Shown: positions 9,055 to 19,870, numbered from the stretch's first letter. The stretch is DNA of 64,000 bases from Lacinutrix venerupis (GCF_003663945.1 NZ_RCCH01000010.1:29026-93025); one strand, 5' to 3'. Numbers and translations are program-made. The notes: a model not told the origin generated them from the sequence alone.

Positions 9055-9387
9055 ATGAATCAAGAAATTATTGAAGAAGGAAAAATGATGAGTGTTGTCG
9101 CTTATTTAACAATAATTGGCTCTATTATAGCATTAATTACTAATAATGATAAAAAAAATCCATTTGTAGCATTCCACGTAAGGCAAGGTTTAGGTTTATG
9201 TTTAACGTATTTGTTATTAGGCTATTTTATAGGAAGTTTTAACAGCTGGGCTATATCTATAGGTTTTTGGATTGGTTTTGGTGTTCTTTTCTTTTACGGC
9301 TTAATTGGAGCTATTACAGGAAAAATGAACGAAGTACCTTTACTTGGTCCTTTATATCAAAAAATTTTCTCAAATATTGGTAAATAA
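9055..9387 (+). CDS. DUF4870-type small membrane protein
   Basis: A 110-residue integral membrane protein. Starting at the ATG of 9055 (one base after the preceding stop) gives MNQEIIEEGKMMSVVAYLTI, the normal family beginning; the frame is open slightly further back, but that would overlap the previous gene. It has about three hydrophobic helices (13-30, 45-65, 70-92) with the motif NPFVAFHVRQGLGL between the first two, characteristic of DUF4870 (Tic20-like) proteins. Function unknown. It sits in a tight row between the dihydroorotase-like gene and the esterase, all within 10 bases of each other, so probably cotranscribed. Confidence 0.8.
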   Translation: MNQEIIEEGKMMSVVAYLTIIGSIIALITNNDKKNPFVAFHVRQGLGLCLTYLLLGYFIGSFNSWAISIGFWIGFGVLFFYGLIGAITGKMNEVPLLGPLYQKIFSNIGK

Positions 9388-9394
9388 AACATAA

Positions 9395-10042
9395 ATGACA
9401 GACTTATCTCTATATCACGTTATACGCGAATCGTCTTTAAAAGACAATGCGCCACTTTTAATATTATTTCATGGCTATGGCAGCGATGAAAACGACTTAT
9501 TTTCTTTTGCTAGCGAATTACCAGAAGAATTATTTATAATTTCGGCAAGAGCGCCTTATCCCATGCAACCTTATGGTAATGCATGGTATGCTATAAATTT
9601 TGATGCCGATAAAGGAAAATGGAGTGATAATGAACAAGCTATACAATCTAGAGATTTAATTGCTAAATTTATAGATGAAACAATAGCTAAATATCCTGTA
9701 AATAAGGATAATGTTTCTCTATTAGGATTTAGTCAAGGTACAATATTAAGTTATGCTGTAGCTCTCTCCTACCCAGAGAAAATTAAAAATGTAATTGCTT
9801 TAAGTGGTTATGTTAATGAAGATTTATTTAACACTTTACCAAAAGACCATTATAAACATTTAAACTTTTATTGTTCTCATGGTTCTGTAGACCAAGTTAT
9901 ACCAATAGATTGGGCAAGAAAAGCTCCAGAATTTTTAACAGCTTTAGACATTAATCATAAATATTCTGAATTTCCTGTTGGACATGGAGTTGCACCACAA
10001 AATTTTTATGAGTTTAAAGAATGGTTAATTAAATTAATTTAA
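9395..10042 (+). CDS. Phospholipase/carboxylesterase family serine hydrolase
   Basis: A 215-residue alpha/beta hydrolase of the phospholipase/carboxylesterase (acyl-protein thioesterase-like) family. The fold starts with LLILFHGYGSDENDL (oxyanion region), the nucleophile is S113 in GFSQGT, the acid is likely the Asp in SHGSVDQVIP, and the histidine is H197 in VGHGVAP. It should hydrolyse carboxyl esters of small acyl compounds in the cytoplasm; the natural substrate is not known. Length is standard. Its stop overlaps by four bases with the stop of the convergent minus-strand gene, and no terminator hairpin separates them. Confidence 0.86.
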   Translation: MTDLSLYHVIRESSLKDNAPLLILFHGYGSDENDLFSFASELPEELFIISARAPYPMQPYGNAWYAINFDADKGKWSDNEQAIQSRDLIAKFIDETIAKYPVNKDNVSLLGFSQGTILSYAVALSYPEKIKNVIALSGYVNEDLFNTLPKDHYKHLNFYCSHGSVDQVIPIDWARKAPEFLTALDINHKYSEFPVGHGVAPQNFYEFKEWLIKLI

Positions 10043-10539
10043 AGCGGATTAAGTAAAGACTCTGCTACCCTAAAATTTAATTCTCCTTTTTCATTAAGCG
10101 TATAAACTACTAGCATTTCTCCCCAAAGTTGTCCGTCTGTAAAATCAGCAATAATCCATTTATGGTTTAATACTCTAATAGAGTTTATAATTATTTTAGT
10201 TTGTGTTGTAGATGCATAAGGTACTAAAGGATGTTGTTCTCCTTCATATTCGTTTTGTGAGTATAAAGCATCTTTAACAGTAGTCATTAATTCTTCTACA
10301 TTATAACCTTGATTTAAAAAGTAATCGTAAGAATGATCGTTATAATCAAAACTAAACTGAGAAAGATCGTGTATTTTATCTTTTAATGATAAAATTGAAT
10401 CTTGGTATTTTATAGATTGTTTTTTATAAGTTGCAACAGTTTTGTTGCTATCATCAAATATTTTTTTCGAATTAACATAATTAAATATTAATAGTAAAAC
10501 CGAAAAAATAAAAAGATACATAAAAATACGATTCTTCAT
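10039..10539 (-). CDS. Hypothetical single-span membrane protein
   Basis: A 166-residue protein of no family I recognise. It begins MKNRIFMYLFIFSVLLLIFN, a single hydrophobic helix (residues 5-21) that reads as a membrane anchor rather than a cleaved signal. A heptad-like stretch follows (KKIFDDSNKTVATYKKQSIKYQ.. and LSLKDKIHDLSQ, ~25-65), probably a short coiled coil. Then comes a globular C-terminal region rich in beta strands (KIIINSIRVLNHKWIIADF, GEMLVVYTL). It would face the periplasm. The gene lies 31 bases downstream of the PhnP-like gene in the same direction, so they may be cotranscribed. Confidence 0.7.
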   Translation of the reverse strand: MKNRIFMYLFIFSVLLLIFNYVNSKKIFDDSNKTVATYKKQSIKYQDSILSLKDKIHDLSQFSFDYNDHSYDYFLNQGYNVEELMTTVKDALYSQNEYEGEQHPLVPYASTTQTKIIINSIRVLNHKWIIADFTDGQLWGEMLVVYTLNEKGELNFRVAESLLNPL

Positions 10540-10570
10540 AATGTATAGTAATTTTTTGAAATTTAATTTA

Positions 10571-11338
10571 TTATTCTGAAATAGCTATTTCTAAACCATC
10601 ATAAGCTAAAAAAACATTATTAGGCAATTTCTGTTCAACCTCATCATGGAAACCTAATAAGTGGCTAATATGTGTTAAATATGCTTTTTTAGGTTTTAAT
10701 TGAGCTATAACATCTAATGCTTCGGCTAGTGTAAAATGCGAAATATGTTCTTCTTCACGTAAAGCATTAATAACTAAAACATCTAAATTTTTAAGTTTTT
10801 GCTTTTCAGTTTCTGCTATGGTTTTCATATCTGTTAAATATGCAAAATTACCAAATCGGTAACCAAAAACAGAAAGTTTATAATGAAGTCCTTCAATAGG
10901 TATAATTTTTAAACCAGCAATATTAAATGGTTCATTTTTAATTTCATTTTGAATAAGATTTGGTACTCCTGGATATTTTATTTCCGAAGTAAAAATATAC
11001 TCAAAACGTTGTGTTAATTGACCTAACACACGTTTATGTGCATAAATATCTATATCTCCTTGCTTAAAAAAGAAAGGACGAATATCATCTAATCCAGCCG
11101 TATGGTCTGCATGTTCGTGAGTAAATATAACAGCGTCTATTTTTTTAGGATTAGCGCGTAACATTTGTTGCCTAAAATCCGGTCCACAATCTACAACAAA
11201 TGTAGAATTTTGCCACTCTACTAATATAGAAACACGTAAACGTTTATCTTTAGGATTTTCACTTAAACAAACAGGATGATTACTACCAATTACTGGAATA
11301 CCTTGAGATGTGCCTGTGCCTAAAAAAGTAATTTTCAA
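10571..11338 (-). CDS. PhnP-like metallo-beta-lactamase fold phosphodiesterase
   Basis: A 255-residue MBL-fold hydrolase. It opens with MKITFLGTGTSQGIPVIGS, typical of the PhnP/RNase Z-like branch, and has the HxHxDH metal motif THEHADHTAG near residue 75-85. Further ligands are in YLTDMKT (Asp) and YLTHISH (His). PhnP members hydrolyse cyclic phosphodiesters with two divalent metals; no phn genes are nearby, so the substrate here is open. Cytoplasmic. TACTTTTG, a perfect -7 box on the minus strand, lies about 20 bases upstream, divergent from the promoter of the gene at 11430. Confidence 0.85.
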   Translation of the reverse strand: MKITFLGTGTSQGIPVIGSNHPVCLSENPKDKRLRVSILVEWQNSTFVVDCGPDFRQQMLRANPKKIDAVIFTHEHADHTAGLDDIRPFFFKQGDIDIYAHKRVLGQLTQRFEYIFTSEIKYPGVPNLIQNEIKNEPFNIAGLKIIPIEGLHYKLSVFGYRFGNFAYLTDMKTIAETEKQKLKNLDVLVINALREEEHISHFTLAEALDVIAQLKPKKAYLTHISHLLGFHDEVEQKLPNNVFLAYDGLEIAISE

Positions 11339-11356
11339 TATTAATCTTATTTGTCA

Positions 11357-11364
11357 CAAAAGTA
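11357..11364 (-). promoter_or_regulatory. -7 box (TACTTTTG) of the PhnP-like gene
   Basis: CAAAAGTA on the plus strand reads TACTTTTG on the minus strand, a perfect TAnnTTTG match 19 bases upstream of the ATG. The -33 element is not clear. Confidence 0.45.
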
Positions 11365-11374
11365 AGATATTTTT

Positions 11375-11404
11375 TTTGTTTGCTTTAGTTATTTGATACC
11401 TTTG
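11375..11404 (+). promoter_or_regulatory. Bacteroidetes housekeeping promoter
   Basis: TTTG at 11375-11378 and TACCTTTG at 11397-11404 are separated by 18 bases, a full match to the TTTG-N17-20-TAnnTTTG pattern. It drives the gene starting at 11430. Confidence 0.75.
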
Positions 11405-11429
11405 TATGTAAGAAAAACAATGACCATCT

Positions 11430-12884
11430 ATGGAAATTACACTTAAAGGAGACAAGGATATTGAAAGTATTCCTTCACTAAAAGATAAAGCACTTCGCAT
11501 CAATTTAAATGAGAATATTTACGGAACTTTTTCCGAAATTGGTGCCGGTCAAGAAACTGTTCGCCAATTTTTTAGAGCAGGTGGTGGATCTGGAACTATT
11601 GCCAAAGCCATGTCGGCTTACGATAAAGATTTTAGTGATGCTATTTATGGCATTGAAGACGATAAACGTTATGTTACCGAAGCACGTTTACGCAAAATGC
11701 TTGATCATGAAATTAACTTAATCGAGCAACGTATTACTAGAGATAAGCATCCTCATAAAATGTTTTTTAGCTATGCAAATACTGTAGCAACTATAGATTT
11801 TGCTAAAAAGTATAAAGGACATGGTTGGGTAGGTATAAAATACCAAGTTGATGCTTCGCAAGACGAATACAATGAAATTGTTTTACATATTCGTTTTAAA
11901 GAAAACGATGCACGTTTACAACAAGAAACTTTAGGTAAATTAGGTACAAACCTAATATATGGTGCTTTTTATAAATACAACCAACCTAGAAAATTATTAC
12001 GCTATTTATACGACCATTTAGATAAAGACCAATTAGAAATAGATACTATTAACTTCTCTGGTCCTGTTTTTAAAGATGTAGATAACCGTTTAATGAGTTT
12101 ACAACTTGTTAAAAACGGAATGACTGATGCGGTAATGTTTGCTCCAGATGGAAATAATGTATTACCAGCAAGAGTACTTTATAAACGTAATATTTTAACG
12201 CTTCGTGGAAGTTTTAGACCTGTTACAAAAGTAAATATGGACATGTATAAAAAATCTTTAGACATGTTTTTAAAAGAAAATAAAGTAGACGAGGATAAGA
12301 CTCAAGTAATTTTCGAAATTACTTTATCTAATTTACGTGCAGAAGGCGAAATTGATGAGCAAGATTTCATGGATCGAGCTAAACTTTTATGCTCTTTAGG
12401 TCAAACAGTATTAATCTCTAATTTCCAAGAATATTATAAGCTTGTAGAATACTTCTCTCAATATTCTAAAGCAAGAATGGGATTAGCAATGGGAGTAAAC
12501 AATTTAGTAGATATTTTTGATGAAAAATACTATAGACATTTAAGTGGCGGCATACTTGAAGCTTTTGGTAAACTATTTTTTAAAGATTTACGTGTCTACC
12601 TTTATCCTATGGAAAATGAAGATGGCACACTAACAACTAGCGATAATTTAAAAGTACATCCACGTATGAAAGAGCTTTACAAGTTCTTTAAGTATAACGG
12701 AAAGGTAGTAGATATTACAGATTATGATCCTTCTACCCTAACAATCTTTTCTAGAAAAGTACTAAGTATGATTAATAAAGGTGAAGATGGTTGGCAAAAA
12801 ATGCTTCCAGAAGGTGTTAGCAAATTAATTATGGAAAAAAGCTTATTTGGTTGTGAGACTGAAGAGGTTACTAACAGAAGTTAA
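11430..12884 (+). CDS. Conserved protein of unknown function (484 aa)
   Basis: A 484-residue soluble protein with no signal peptide or membrane helix. I recognise it as a conserved Bacteroidetes protein that databases variously label TonB-dependent receptor or nicotinate-nucleotide adenylyltransferase; neither label fits the sequence. Visible landmarks are GTFSEIGAGQETVRQFFRAG near residue 32, GSGTIAKAMSAYDKDFSDAIYG after it, a central GTNLIYGAFY, and ISNFQEYYKLVEYFSQYSKA near 330. The G-rich start looks like a nucleotide or substrate loop but matches no named motif. It is strongly expressed by the look of its promoter and is terminated by a strong hairpin, so it is a single-gene unit. Function not known. 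Confidence 0.8.
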   Translation: MEITLKGDKDIESIPSLKDKALRINLNENIYGTFSEIGAGQETVRQFFRAGGGSGTIAKAMSAYDKDFSDAIYGIEDDKRYVTEARLRKMLDHEINLIEQRITRDKHPHKMFFSYANTVATIDFAKKYKGHGWVGIKYQVDASQDEYNEIVLHIRFKENDARLQQETLGKLGTNLIYGAFYKYNQPRKLLRYLYDHLDKDQLEIDTINFSGPVFKDVDNRLMSLQLVKNGMTDAVMFAPDGNNVLPARVLYKRNILTLRGSFRPVTKVNMDMYKKSLDMFLKENKVDEDKTQVIFEITLSNLRAEGEIDEQDFMDRAKLLCSLGQTVLISNFQEYYKLVEYFSQYSKARMGLAMGVNNLVDIFDEKYYRHLSGGILEAFGKLFFKDLRVYLYPMENEDGTLTTSDNLKVHPRMKELYKFFKYNGKVVDITDYDPSTLTIFSRKVLSMINKGEDGWQKMLPEGVSKLIMEKSLFGCETEEVTNRS

Positions 12885-12930
12885 TAATAGACCACAAAAA
12901 GATTATATTTTTAAAAGTATAGATAAAAAA

Positions 12931-12961
12931 AAGAGCTCAATTAAAATTGAGCTCTTTTTTT
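12931..12961. terminator. Bidirectional rho-independent terminator
   Basis: Stem AAGAGCTCAATT / AATTGAGCTCTT (12 bp, two-base gap) is flanked by A and T runs; it serves both the 484-residue protein gene and the convergent TPR gene. Confidence 0.9.
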
Positions 12962-12986
12962 AGTTTATAATATTATTCAATAATTA

Positions 12987-14225
12987 TTATAGTCCAAATT
13001 TTTCTTTTAAAGCTTTAGCTTTATCTCCTTGATCAATAGCTCCATAAAGACTAGCTAAGGTTTTTACAACATCTGTATCTGCTTTACCATTAGAAACAAC
13101 AGTTTCTAAATAAGGAATTGCTTCTTTGTAAACCGCTTTAAGCTCTTCTAAATATTTAGCATAAGCAATATTATCTGCATTAGAACCTCCTAAGGCATTC
13201 ATTTTCTCCTTAATTGGTTTATCTTGATCCATAATTAATGCTGCTAAATTAGTATTAGCGTCGTCATTTTTAGGATCTAATGCAATTACTTTTTTATAGT
13301 ATTCTTTTGCTTCTTGAGTTTTTCCTGCTTTAACAGATACTACTCCTAAATTAAATAATAACTCTGTATTATTAGGATCGTTAATTACAGCCTCTTTTGT
13401 TAATCTTTCAAATTCTTCAATATTACCTAAATTATATTGTGTATTTGCTTCTGTAATAATTAAAGTTGTATTAGATGGATCTAAAGCTCTTGCATTTTTA
13501 ATTGCTTCTAAAGCTTTTTCGTTTTCTCCTTTATTTAAGTATATAGACGCAATTTGTGTTGCTATCTCAGCTGCTTTAGATTCTGTCATTCTTTCTCCTG
13601 GACTAATGTGAGTTTTTGCTTTAGTTACAAAAACATCTCTAGTCGCTTTATCGAAAGTTTCTTCTTCTCCAGTTTCTTTGTTTATAGCATAGTACTCTTT
13701 TACAACACCAGTATATCCTAATTCGTTTAATTTTAAGTAGTGCTCTAAAGCTGTGTCATAATCTTTTGCTAAAACCGAACTTACAGCAGCAAAGTATAGA
13801 TAAGATTCATCTTTTTGAACTAATTTATATAACATTTCAAACATAGTAGAAGCTTGAGCGTATTTACCACTTGAATAAAACTCGTTACCTTTTACTAATA
13901 ATTCATTTTGAACAAAACTCTTAGTTTCTGCTAAATCACTAACATATTTACTATCTACTTTAGTTAAATCTTCAAAAGCAGTATCAAAATCTGAAATTGC
14001 TCCTGCTCCATTAGCATATAATGCTTTTGCTCTAGCAAAATAAAATTTTGATTTTGATTTATCGTCCATACTATCTAGCATAGGCTCTAAAGTTTTAGCT
14101 GCAGCCTTAGCCTCAGCAAAATTGTTGTTTTTAACAGCTTTTTCTAATGCCTTTAATTCTTTCTTTTGTGCGAAAGAAAAAAGAGTAATCATTAAAGCTA
14201 GTGTAAGGATTAATTGTTTTTTCAT
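12987..14225 (-). CDS. Secreted tetratricopeptide repeat protein
   Basis: A 412-residue protein with a Sec signal peptide (MKKQLILTLALMITLFSFAQ, cut after residue ~19). The rest is helical and contains several TPR units, for example YAQASTMFEMLYKLV (~120), AASIYLNKGENEKALEAIKNA (~230), ELLFNLGVVSVKAGKTQEAKEYYKKVIALDP (~290, the clearest unit) and a final LASLYGAIDQGDKAKALKEK. It is probably a periplasmic or outer-membrane-associated scaffold. It lies 48 bases downstream of gyrA in the same direction with no terminator seen between, so it may be read from the gyrA transcript. Confidence 0.82.
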   Translation of the reverse strand: MKKQLILTLALMITLFSFAQKKELKALEKAVKNNNFAEAKAAAKTLEPMLDSMDDKSKSKFYFARAKALYANGAGAISDFDTAFEDLTKVDSKYVSDLAETKSFVQNELLVKGNEFYSSGKYAQASTMFEMLYKLVQKDESYLYFAAVSSVLAKDYDTALEHYLKLNELGYTGVVKEYYAINKETGEEETFDKATRDVFVTKAKTHISPGERMTESKAAEIATQIASIYLNKGENEKALEAIKNARALDPSNTTLIITEANTQYNLGNIEEFERLTKEAVINDPNNTELLFNLGVVSVKAGKTQEAKEYYKKVIALDPKNDDANTNLAALIMDQDKPIKEKMNALGGSNADNIAYAKYLEELKAVYKEAIPYLETVVSNGKADTDVVKTLASLYGAIDQGDKAKALKEKFGL

Positions 14226-14273
14226 TAGTTTTTTGTTTTAATATTCTAAAATATAAGAATTGGTTTTTATTTT

Positions 14274-16826
14274 TTATTCTTCTTCGTTGTTTGGAGCAAC
14301 AGTCGTGCCATTTTCGGAATCATCGGTATTTACAACTCCTTTAGAAGTTATTACATTTCCATCGTCATCTAGTTCTACGTCTTCTTCTTCATGCATTACT
14401 TTAGCAACAGCTGCAATAGAATCTTTACCTTTAAGGTTAATTAATTTTACTCCTTGTGTTGCTCTACCCATAACTCTTAAATCGGCAACTGCCATTCTAA
14501 TTGCTATACCAGATTTATTGATAATCATTAAATCATCTTCATCTGTTACATTCTTAATAGATACAAGACTACCTGTTTTTTCTGTAATAGAGATAGTTTT
14601 AACACCTTTTCCTCCTCTATTGGTAATACGGTAATCCTCTAAGCTTGAACGCTTACCATAACCGTTTTCTGATACTACAAGAATATTACTATTCATATCG
14701 TCTACAGCAATCATACCTATAACCTCATCGGTTTTTTCATCTTGTAAGCGAATACCTCGAACTCCAGAAGCTCCACGACCCATTGGTCTTGTTTTTGCTT
14801 CTTCGAATCTAATAGCCTTACCAGATTTTAATGCTAGCATAACTTGGCTTTCTCCTGTAGTTAATTTAGCTTCTAGTAACTCATCATCTTCTTTAATAGT
14901 AATGGCATTAATACCATTTGTTCTTGGTCGTGAATATTGCTCTAAAGAGGTCTTTTTAACTTGACCTTTTTTAGTTGCCATAATTACATAATGACTATTT
15001 ACGTAATCTTCATCCTTTAAATCTTGAGTACAAATAAATGCCATAACCTTATCGTCTTGTTCAATATTTATAAGGTTTTGGATTGCTCTACCTTTTGATG
15101 TTTTACTACCTTCAGGAATTTCATAAACACGCATCCAGAAACATTTTCCTTTTTGTGTAAAGAACAGCATGTACTGGTGATTTGTACCAACAAATAAATG
15201 TTCTAAGAAATCTTCGTTTCTTGTTGTTGATGCTTTTTGTCCAACGCCTCCTCTATTTTGTGTTTTATATTCTGTTAAAGAGGTACGTTTAATATAACCT
15301 GCATGAGAAATAGTAATAACTACTTTCTCATCTGGAATCATATCTTCGATACTTAAATCTCCACCTGCATACTCTATTTTAGAACGACGCTCATCTCCAT
15401 ATTTATCTCTAACAACTATTAATTCTTCCTTAATAATAGTCATTCTACGCTCTTTATTTGCAAGAATATCTTTAAGGTCTTCGATAGTTTTCATGATGTC
15501 TTCGTATTCATTACGAAGTTTATCTTGTTCTAATCCTGTTAATTGACGTAAACGCATCTCTACGATGGCTTTCGCTTGAATTTCGGATAACTTAAAACGT
15601 TCTATTAAATTATTTCTTGCTTCATCACCATTGGCCGATGCTCTAATAATTTTAATAACTTCATCAATATTATCTGAAGCTATAATTAAACCTTCTAAAA
15701 TATGTGCGCGTTCTTCGGCTTTACGAAGTTCGTAGGTTGTACGACGTACAACTACATCATGCCTGTGCTCTACAAAATATTGAATTAATTCTTTTAAGTT
15801 TAATAACTGCGGACGACCTTTTACAAGTGCAATATTATTTACACTAAAAGAGGATTGCAGTGCTGTATACTTAAATAATTTATTTAAGACAATGTTTGGT
15901 ATTGCATCACGTTTTAAAACGTAAACAATACGCATTCCGTTTCTATCAGACTCATCTCTAATAGTCGAGATTCCTTCTAATTTTTTATCGTTTATTAAAT
16001 CGGCAGTTTTTTTAATCATGTCTGCCTTATTAACTTGGTAAGGAATTTCGGTTACAACAACACATTCTCTACCTTGTACCTCTTCAATATTTGCATTAGC
16101 ACGCATGACAATTCGTCCACGTCCAGTATGAAAAGCTTCCTTTACTCCATCATAACCATAAATAGTACCTCCTGTTGGAAAATCTGGAGCTTTAATATGT
16201 TGCATTAACTCATCTATTTCAATATCATGATTATCGATGTAAGCAATTGTACCATCTACAACTTCTGTAAGGTTGTGAGGTGGCATATTAGTAGCCATAC
16301 CAACTGCTATACCAGAAGCTCCATTTACAAGTAAACCTGGAATTCTTGTTGGTAAAACTGTTGGTTCTTCAAGAGTATCATCAAAATTTAATTGATGGTC
16401 TACAGTTTCCTTATCAATATCTGCAAGCATATCTTCAGATATCTTACGCATTCTTGCTTCTGTATAACGCATCGCTGCAGGACTATCACCATCAACAGAT
16501 CCAAAGTTTCCTTGTCCATCTACAAGCATATAACGTAAACTCCATTCTTGAGCCATACGTACCATAGCATCGTAAACAGATGTATCTCCGTGTGGATGAT
16601 ACTTACCTAAAACCTCTCCTACAATTCTAGCGGATTTTTTATGAGCACTATTTGCTCTAACACCCAGTTCATGCATACCATAAAGTACACGTCTATGCAC
16701 TGGTTTTAAACCATCTCTTACGTCTGGTAAAGCACGTGATACAATAACTGACATTGAATAATCAATGTAAGCCGATTTCATCTCATCTTCAATATTAATT
16801 GGAATCACTTTTTCGCCTTCTGCCAT
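14274..16826 (-). CDS. gyrA: DNA gyrase subunit A
   Basis: 850 residues (E. coli 875). GyrA cuts and rejoins DNA in the A2B2 gyrase that introduces negative supercoils. The winged-helix/breakage domain carries the catalytic Y121 in [10 protein letters not shown]. The quinolone-determining region reads [15 protein letters not shown]: Thr82, Ser83 and Asp86 correspond to E. coli Ser83, Ala84 and Asp87, so the serine position is naturally threonine. The tower and coiled coil follow (~330-480), then the C-terminal beta-pinwheel. Its GyrA box reads QNRGGVG rather than the canonical QRRGGKG. A long acidic tail ([12 protein letters not shown] and onward) ends the protein. Single gene head, divergent from clpC; gyrB is not in the window. 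Confidence 0.97.
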   Translation of the reverse strand: MAEGEKVIPINIEDEMKSAYIDYSMSVIVSRALPDVRDGLKPVHRRVLYGMHELGVRANSAHKKSARIVGEVLGKYHPHGDTSVYDAMVRMAQEWSLRYMLVDGQGNFGSVDGDSPAAMRYTEARMRKISEDMLADIDKETVDHQLNFDDTLEEPTVLPTRIPGLLVNGASGIAVGMATNMPPHNLTEVVDGTIAYIDNHDIEIDELMQHIKAPDFPTGGTIYGYDGVKEAFHTGRGRIVMRANANIEEVQGRECVVVTEIPYQVNKADMIKKTADLINDKKLEGISTIRDESDRNGMRIVYVLKRDAIPNIVLNKLFKYTALQSSFSVNNIALVKGRPQLLNLKELIQYFVEHRHDVVVRRTTYELRKAEERAHILEGLIIASDNIDEVIKIIRASANGDEARNNLIERFKLSEIQAKAIVEMRLRQLTGLEQDKLRNEYEDIMKTIEDLKDILANKERRMTIIKEELIVVRDKYGDERRSKIEYAGGDLSIEDMIPDEKVVITISHAGYIKRTSLTEYKTQNRGGVGQKASTTRNEDFLEHLFVGTNHQYMLFFTQKGKCFWMRVYEIPEGSKTSKGRAIQNLINIEQDDKVMAFICTQDLKDEDYVNSHYVIMATKKGQVKKTSLEQYSRPRTNGINAITIKEDDELLEAKLTTGESQVMLALKSGKAIRFEEAKTRPMGRGASGVRGIRLQDEKTDEVIGMIAVDDMNSNILVVSENGYGKRSSLEDYRITNRGGKGVKTISITEKTGSLVSIKNVTDEDDLMIINKSGIAIRMAVADLRVMGRATQGVKLINLKGKDSIAAVAKVMHEEEDVELDDDGNVITSKGVVNTDDSENGTTVAPNNEEE

Positions 16827-17257
16827 ATATAATCTTAAATTTAATTTTTATAATATTTCGTAACGCGCTAATATAAAACTTTCATTAGTCATAGTAAGAC
16901 TTTATCCCTATTTTTTGAGAGTTTTTATTAACAATTTTAACATCCTTTTTCGTTAATAACTATCTTGTTAATTGTTTTGATTTTATAAACTTTTTTTTGT
17001 CTATTAGCATATAATACTATCTCGTGCTAAAGATTGACTTAATTTAACGTCTTTTTTTTCTTTTTTTACTAAAAATAGAAACCGCAACGTAAGCTCTGCT
17101 ATTTCTATATTATATACATTTAGAAAGAAAATATTTATAAATTTTACGATTAGCTTAAATGAAATGGTATGTCATTTTATCTAAAAAACAATTTAAGGAA
17201 TAGTTTTTGCCATTGATATTATGATTCACTAAATTTATTGACGAAAGGAACAACAAT
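16827..17257. other. Divergent intergenic region between gyrA and clpC
   Basis: 431 bases with no open frame of note. It is AT-rich with poly-T tracts (16991-16998, 17052-17066). I see no perfect TTTG-N18-TAnnTTTG promoter for either gene, though both must start here, and no operator-like repeat of the CtsR or HrcA (CIRCE) type before clpC. AAGGAACAA just upstream of the clpC ATG is a possible weak ribosome binding site. Confidence 0.5.
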
Positions 17258-19810
17258 ATGGATGATAATTTTTCACCAAGAGTAAAAGATGTAATTGCTT
17301 ACAGTAAAGAAGAAGCCCTTAGATTGGGCCATGATTTTATTGGAACAGAACATCTTATGCTTGGTTTATTAAGAGACGGTAATGGGAAAGCCATTAATAT
17401 TTTAAATGCTTTAGATATAGACTTAAATCATTTACGACGTAAAGTAGAAATTTTAAGCCCTGCAAATCCCAATGTTGCCATCACCTCTAACGATAAAAAA
17501 AACTTGCACCTAACTAGGCAAGCAGAACGTGCTTTAAAAACAACATTTTTAGAAGCAAAATTATTTCAAAGCACATCTATTAACACAGCGCATTTATTGC
17601 TATGTATTTTAAGAAATGAAAACGATCCTACTACTAAGCTTTTAAACAAGCTTAAAGTGGATTACGACAATGTTAAAGAACAATTTAAGTCTATGATAAC
17701 AAACGACGATAATAACTATATAGAGCCAACAGCAGAGTCTTTTCCAGACGACAGCTCTAAAAGCAACGATGGCGATGCCTCTAAAGATATATTTAATACT
17801 CCAACTGGTAAAAGCAACAAAAAATCTAAAACTCCTGTTTTAGATAATTTTGGCCGAGATCTTACTGCTATGGCAGAAGAAGGCAAACTAGATCCAGTTG
17901 TTGGACGTGAAAAAGAAATTGAGCGTGTATCTCAAATTCTATCTCGTAGAAAGAAAAACAACCCATTACTAATTGGTGAACCTGGTGTTGGTAAAAGTGC
18001 TATTGCCGAAGGTTTAGCGAATAGAATTGTAAAACGTAAAGTCTCACGTATTTTATTTAACAAACGTGTGGTAACTTTAGATTTAGCAAGCCTAGTAGCT
18101 GGAACAAAATACCGTGGACAGTTTGAAGAACGTATGAAAGCCGTAATGAACGAGCTTGAAAAAAACGATGATGTCATTTTGTTTATAGACGAAATTCACA
18201 CCATTGTAGGTGCTGGTGGAGCAACTGGTAGTCTTGATGCTTCAAACATGTTTAAACCTGCCTTAGCAAGAGGAGAAATACAATGTATTGGTGCTACAAC
18301 TTTAGATGAGTACAGACAATACATTGAAAAAGACGGTGCTTTAGAACGTCGTTTTCAAAAAGTAATAGTAGAACCTACAACCGTAGATGAAACTATAGAA
18401 ATACTTAATAATATTAAAGGTAAATACGAAGAACACCACAATGTTGAATATACTCAAGAAGCTATTGAAGCTTGTGTAAAATTAACAAATAGATACATGA
18501 CCGAGCGTTTTCTTCCAGACAAAGCTATAGACGCTTTAGACGAAGCTGGATCGCGAGTTCATATTACAAATATCGATGTGCCTAAACAAATTATTGAGTT
18601 AGAAAAAAAGCTTGAAGAGGTAAAAGAAACAAAAAACTCTGTTGTTAAAAAACAGAAATATGAAGAAGCGGCACGTTTACGTGATGATGAAAAACGCCTA
18701 GAAAAAGAATTAACAGTTGCCCAAGAAAAATGGGAAGAAGATACTAAACAACATAAAGAAATTGTATCTGAAGACAATGTTGCAGATGTTATTTCTATGA
18801 TGACAGGAGTTCCTGTAAATAGAATTGCACAAACCGAAAGTAATAAGCTAGCAGAATTACCAGAACTTATAAACGGAAAAGTTATTGGTCAAGACGAAGC
18901 TGTTAAAAAGGTGGTAAAAGCTATACAGAGAAACCGTGCCGGACTTAAAGACCCAAATAAACCAATTGGTTCATTTATATTTTTAGGACAAACAGGTGTA
19001 GGTAAAACTCAATTAGCGAAAGTATTATCTCGTGAGTTATTTGATAGTGAAGAATCACTTATTAGAATAGACATGAGTGAGTACATGGAAAAATTTGCTA
19101 TCTCTCGTTTAGTTGGTGCACCTCCAGGATATGTAGGTTACGAAGAAGGTGGACAACTTACTGAGAAAGTAAGACGCAAACCTTATGCTGTTGTTTTATT
19201 AGATGAAATAGAAAAAGCACATCCGGATGTGTTTAATATGCTATTACAAGTTTTAGACGATGGTTATTTAACAGACTCTTTAGGTAGAAAAATTGATTTT
19301 AGAAACACCATAATTATTATGACTTCTAATATTGGTGCTAGAAAACTTAAAGATTTTGGAACAGGAATTGGTTTTGGTACTGCTTCTCAAAAATCTCAGG
19401 AAGATGCTAATGCCCGTGCCGTAATTCAAAATGCATTAAAGAAATCTTTTGCGCCAGAATTTCTAAACAGAATTGACGATGTTGTTGTATTCAATGCTTT
19501 AGAAAAAGAAGATATTCATAAAATTATTGATATCGAATTAGAGAAATTATTATTTAGAATTAAAGGTTTAGGATACCACTTACAACTTACAGATGTTGCA
19601 AAAGATTATGTAGCAGAAAAAGGTTTCGATAAGCAATATGGTGCAAGACCTTTAAAAAGAGCTATTCAAAAATATGTAGAAGATGCTTTAGCCGAAGAAA
19701 TTATAACTTCTAAAGTAACCGAAGGAGATAAAATTGTTATGGATTTAGATGATAAAACAAACGAAATTACTATTAATATAGAAAAGGCCGAAAAGCCTAC
19801 AAAATCATAA
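17258..19810 (+). CDS. clpC: ClpC-type AAA+ protease ATPase subunit
   Basis: 850 residues. Hsp100 unfoldase that feeds substrates to ClpP. The N-terminal double Clp_N repeat (residues 1-145: [31 protein letters not shown]) is followed by a charged linker, then AAA module 1 with Walker A GEPGVGKS (~240) and Walker [11 protein letters not shown]. The middle domain contains a UVR motif ([20 protein letters not shown], ~465-485), which separates ClpC from ClpB and ClpA. AAA module 2 has GQTGVGKT and [14 protein letters not shown], then the ClpB_D2-small domain. Divergent from gyrA, ended by its own terminator; no mcsA/mcsB or ctsR next to it, as usual outside Firmicutes. Confidence 0.95.
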   Translation: MDDNFSPRVKDVIAYSKEEALRLGHDFIGTEHLMLGLLRDGNGKAINILNALDIDLNHLRRKVEILSPANPNVAITSNDKKNLHLTRQAERALKTTFLEAKLFQSTSINTAHLLLCILRNENDPTTKLLNKLKVDYDNVKEQFKSMITNDDNNYIEPTAESFPDDSSKSNDGDASKDIFNTPTGKSNKKSKTPVLDNFGRDLTAMAEEGKLDPVVGREKEIERVSQILSRRKKNNPLLIGEPGVGKSAIAEGLANRIVKRKVSRILFNKRVVTLDLASLVAGTKYRGQFEERMKAVMNELEKNDDVILFIDEIHTIVGAGGATGSLDASNMFKPALARGEIQCIGATTLDEYRQYIEKDGALERRFQKVIVEPTTVDETIEILNNIKGKYEEHHNVEYTQEAIEACVKLTNRYMTERFLPDKAIDALDEAGSRVHITNIDVPKQIIELEKKLEEVKETKNSVVKKQKYEEAARLRDDEKRLEKELTVAQEKWEEDTKQHKEIVSEDNVADVISMMTGVPVNRIAQTESNKLAELPELINGKVIGQDEAVKKVVKAIQRNRAGLKDPNKPIGSFIFLGQTGVGKTQLAKVLSRELFDSEESLIRIDMSEYMEKFAISRLVGAPPGYVGYEEGGQLTEKVRRKPYAVVLLDEIEKAHPDVFNMLLQVLDDGYLTDSLGRKIDFRNTIIIMTSNIGARKLKDFGTGIGFGTASQKSQEDANARAVIQNALKKSFAPEFLNRIDDVVVFNALEKEDIHKIIDIELEKLLFRIKGLGYHLQLTDVAKDYVAEKGFDKQYGARPLKRAIQKYVEDALAEEIITSKVTEGDKIVMDLDDKTNEITINIEKAEKPTKS

Positions 19811-19830
19811 AAAATAATAATTTTAATATT

Positions 19831-19870
19831 GAGGTTAACTAACATAACGTTTAGTTAACCTCTTTTTTTT
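19831..19870 (+). terminator. Rho-independent terminator of clpC
   Basis: Stem GAGGTTAACTAA / TTAGTTAACCTC (12 bp, 8-base loop) is followed by a run of eight T. Confidence 0.9.

Noticed and set aside
14274..16826. Quinolone-resistance change in GyrA (Thr at the Ser83 position)
   Set aside because: Threonine here is a natural residue in several susceptible bacteria; the Asp87 position is unchanged.
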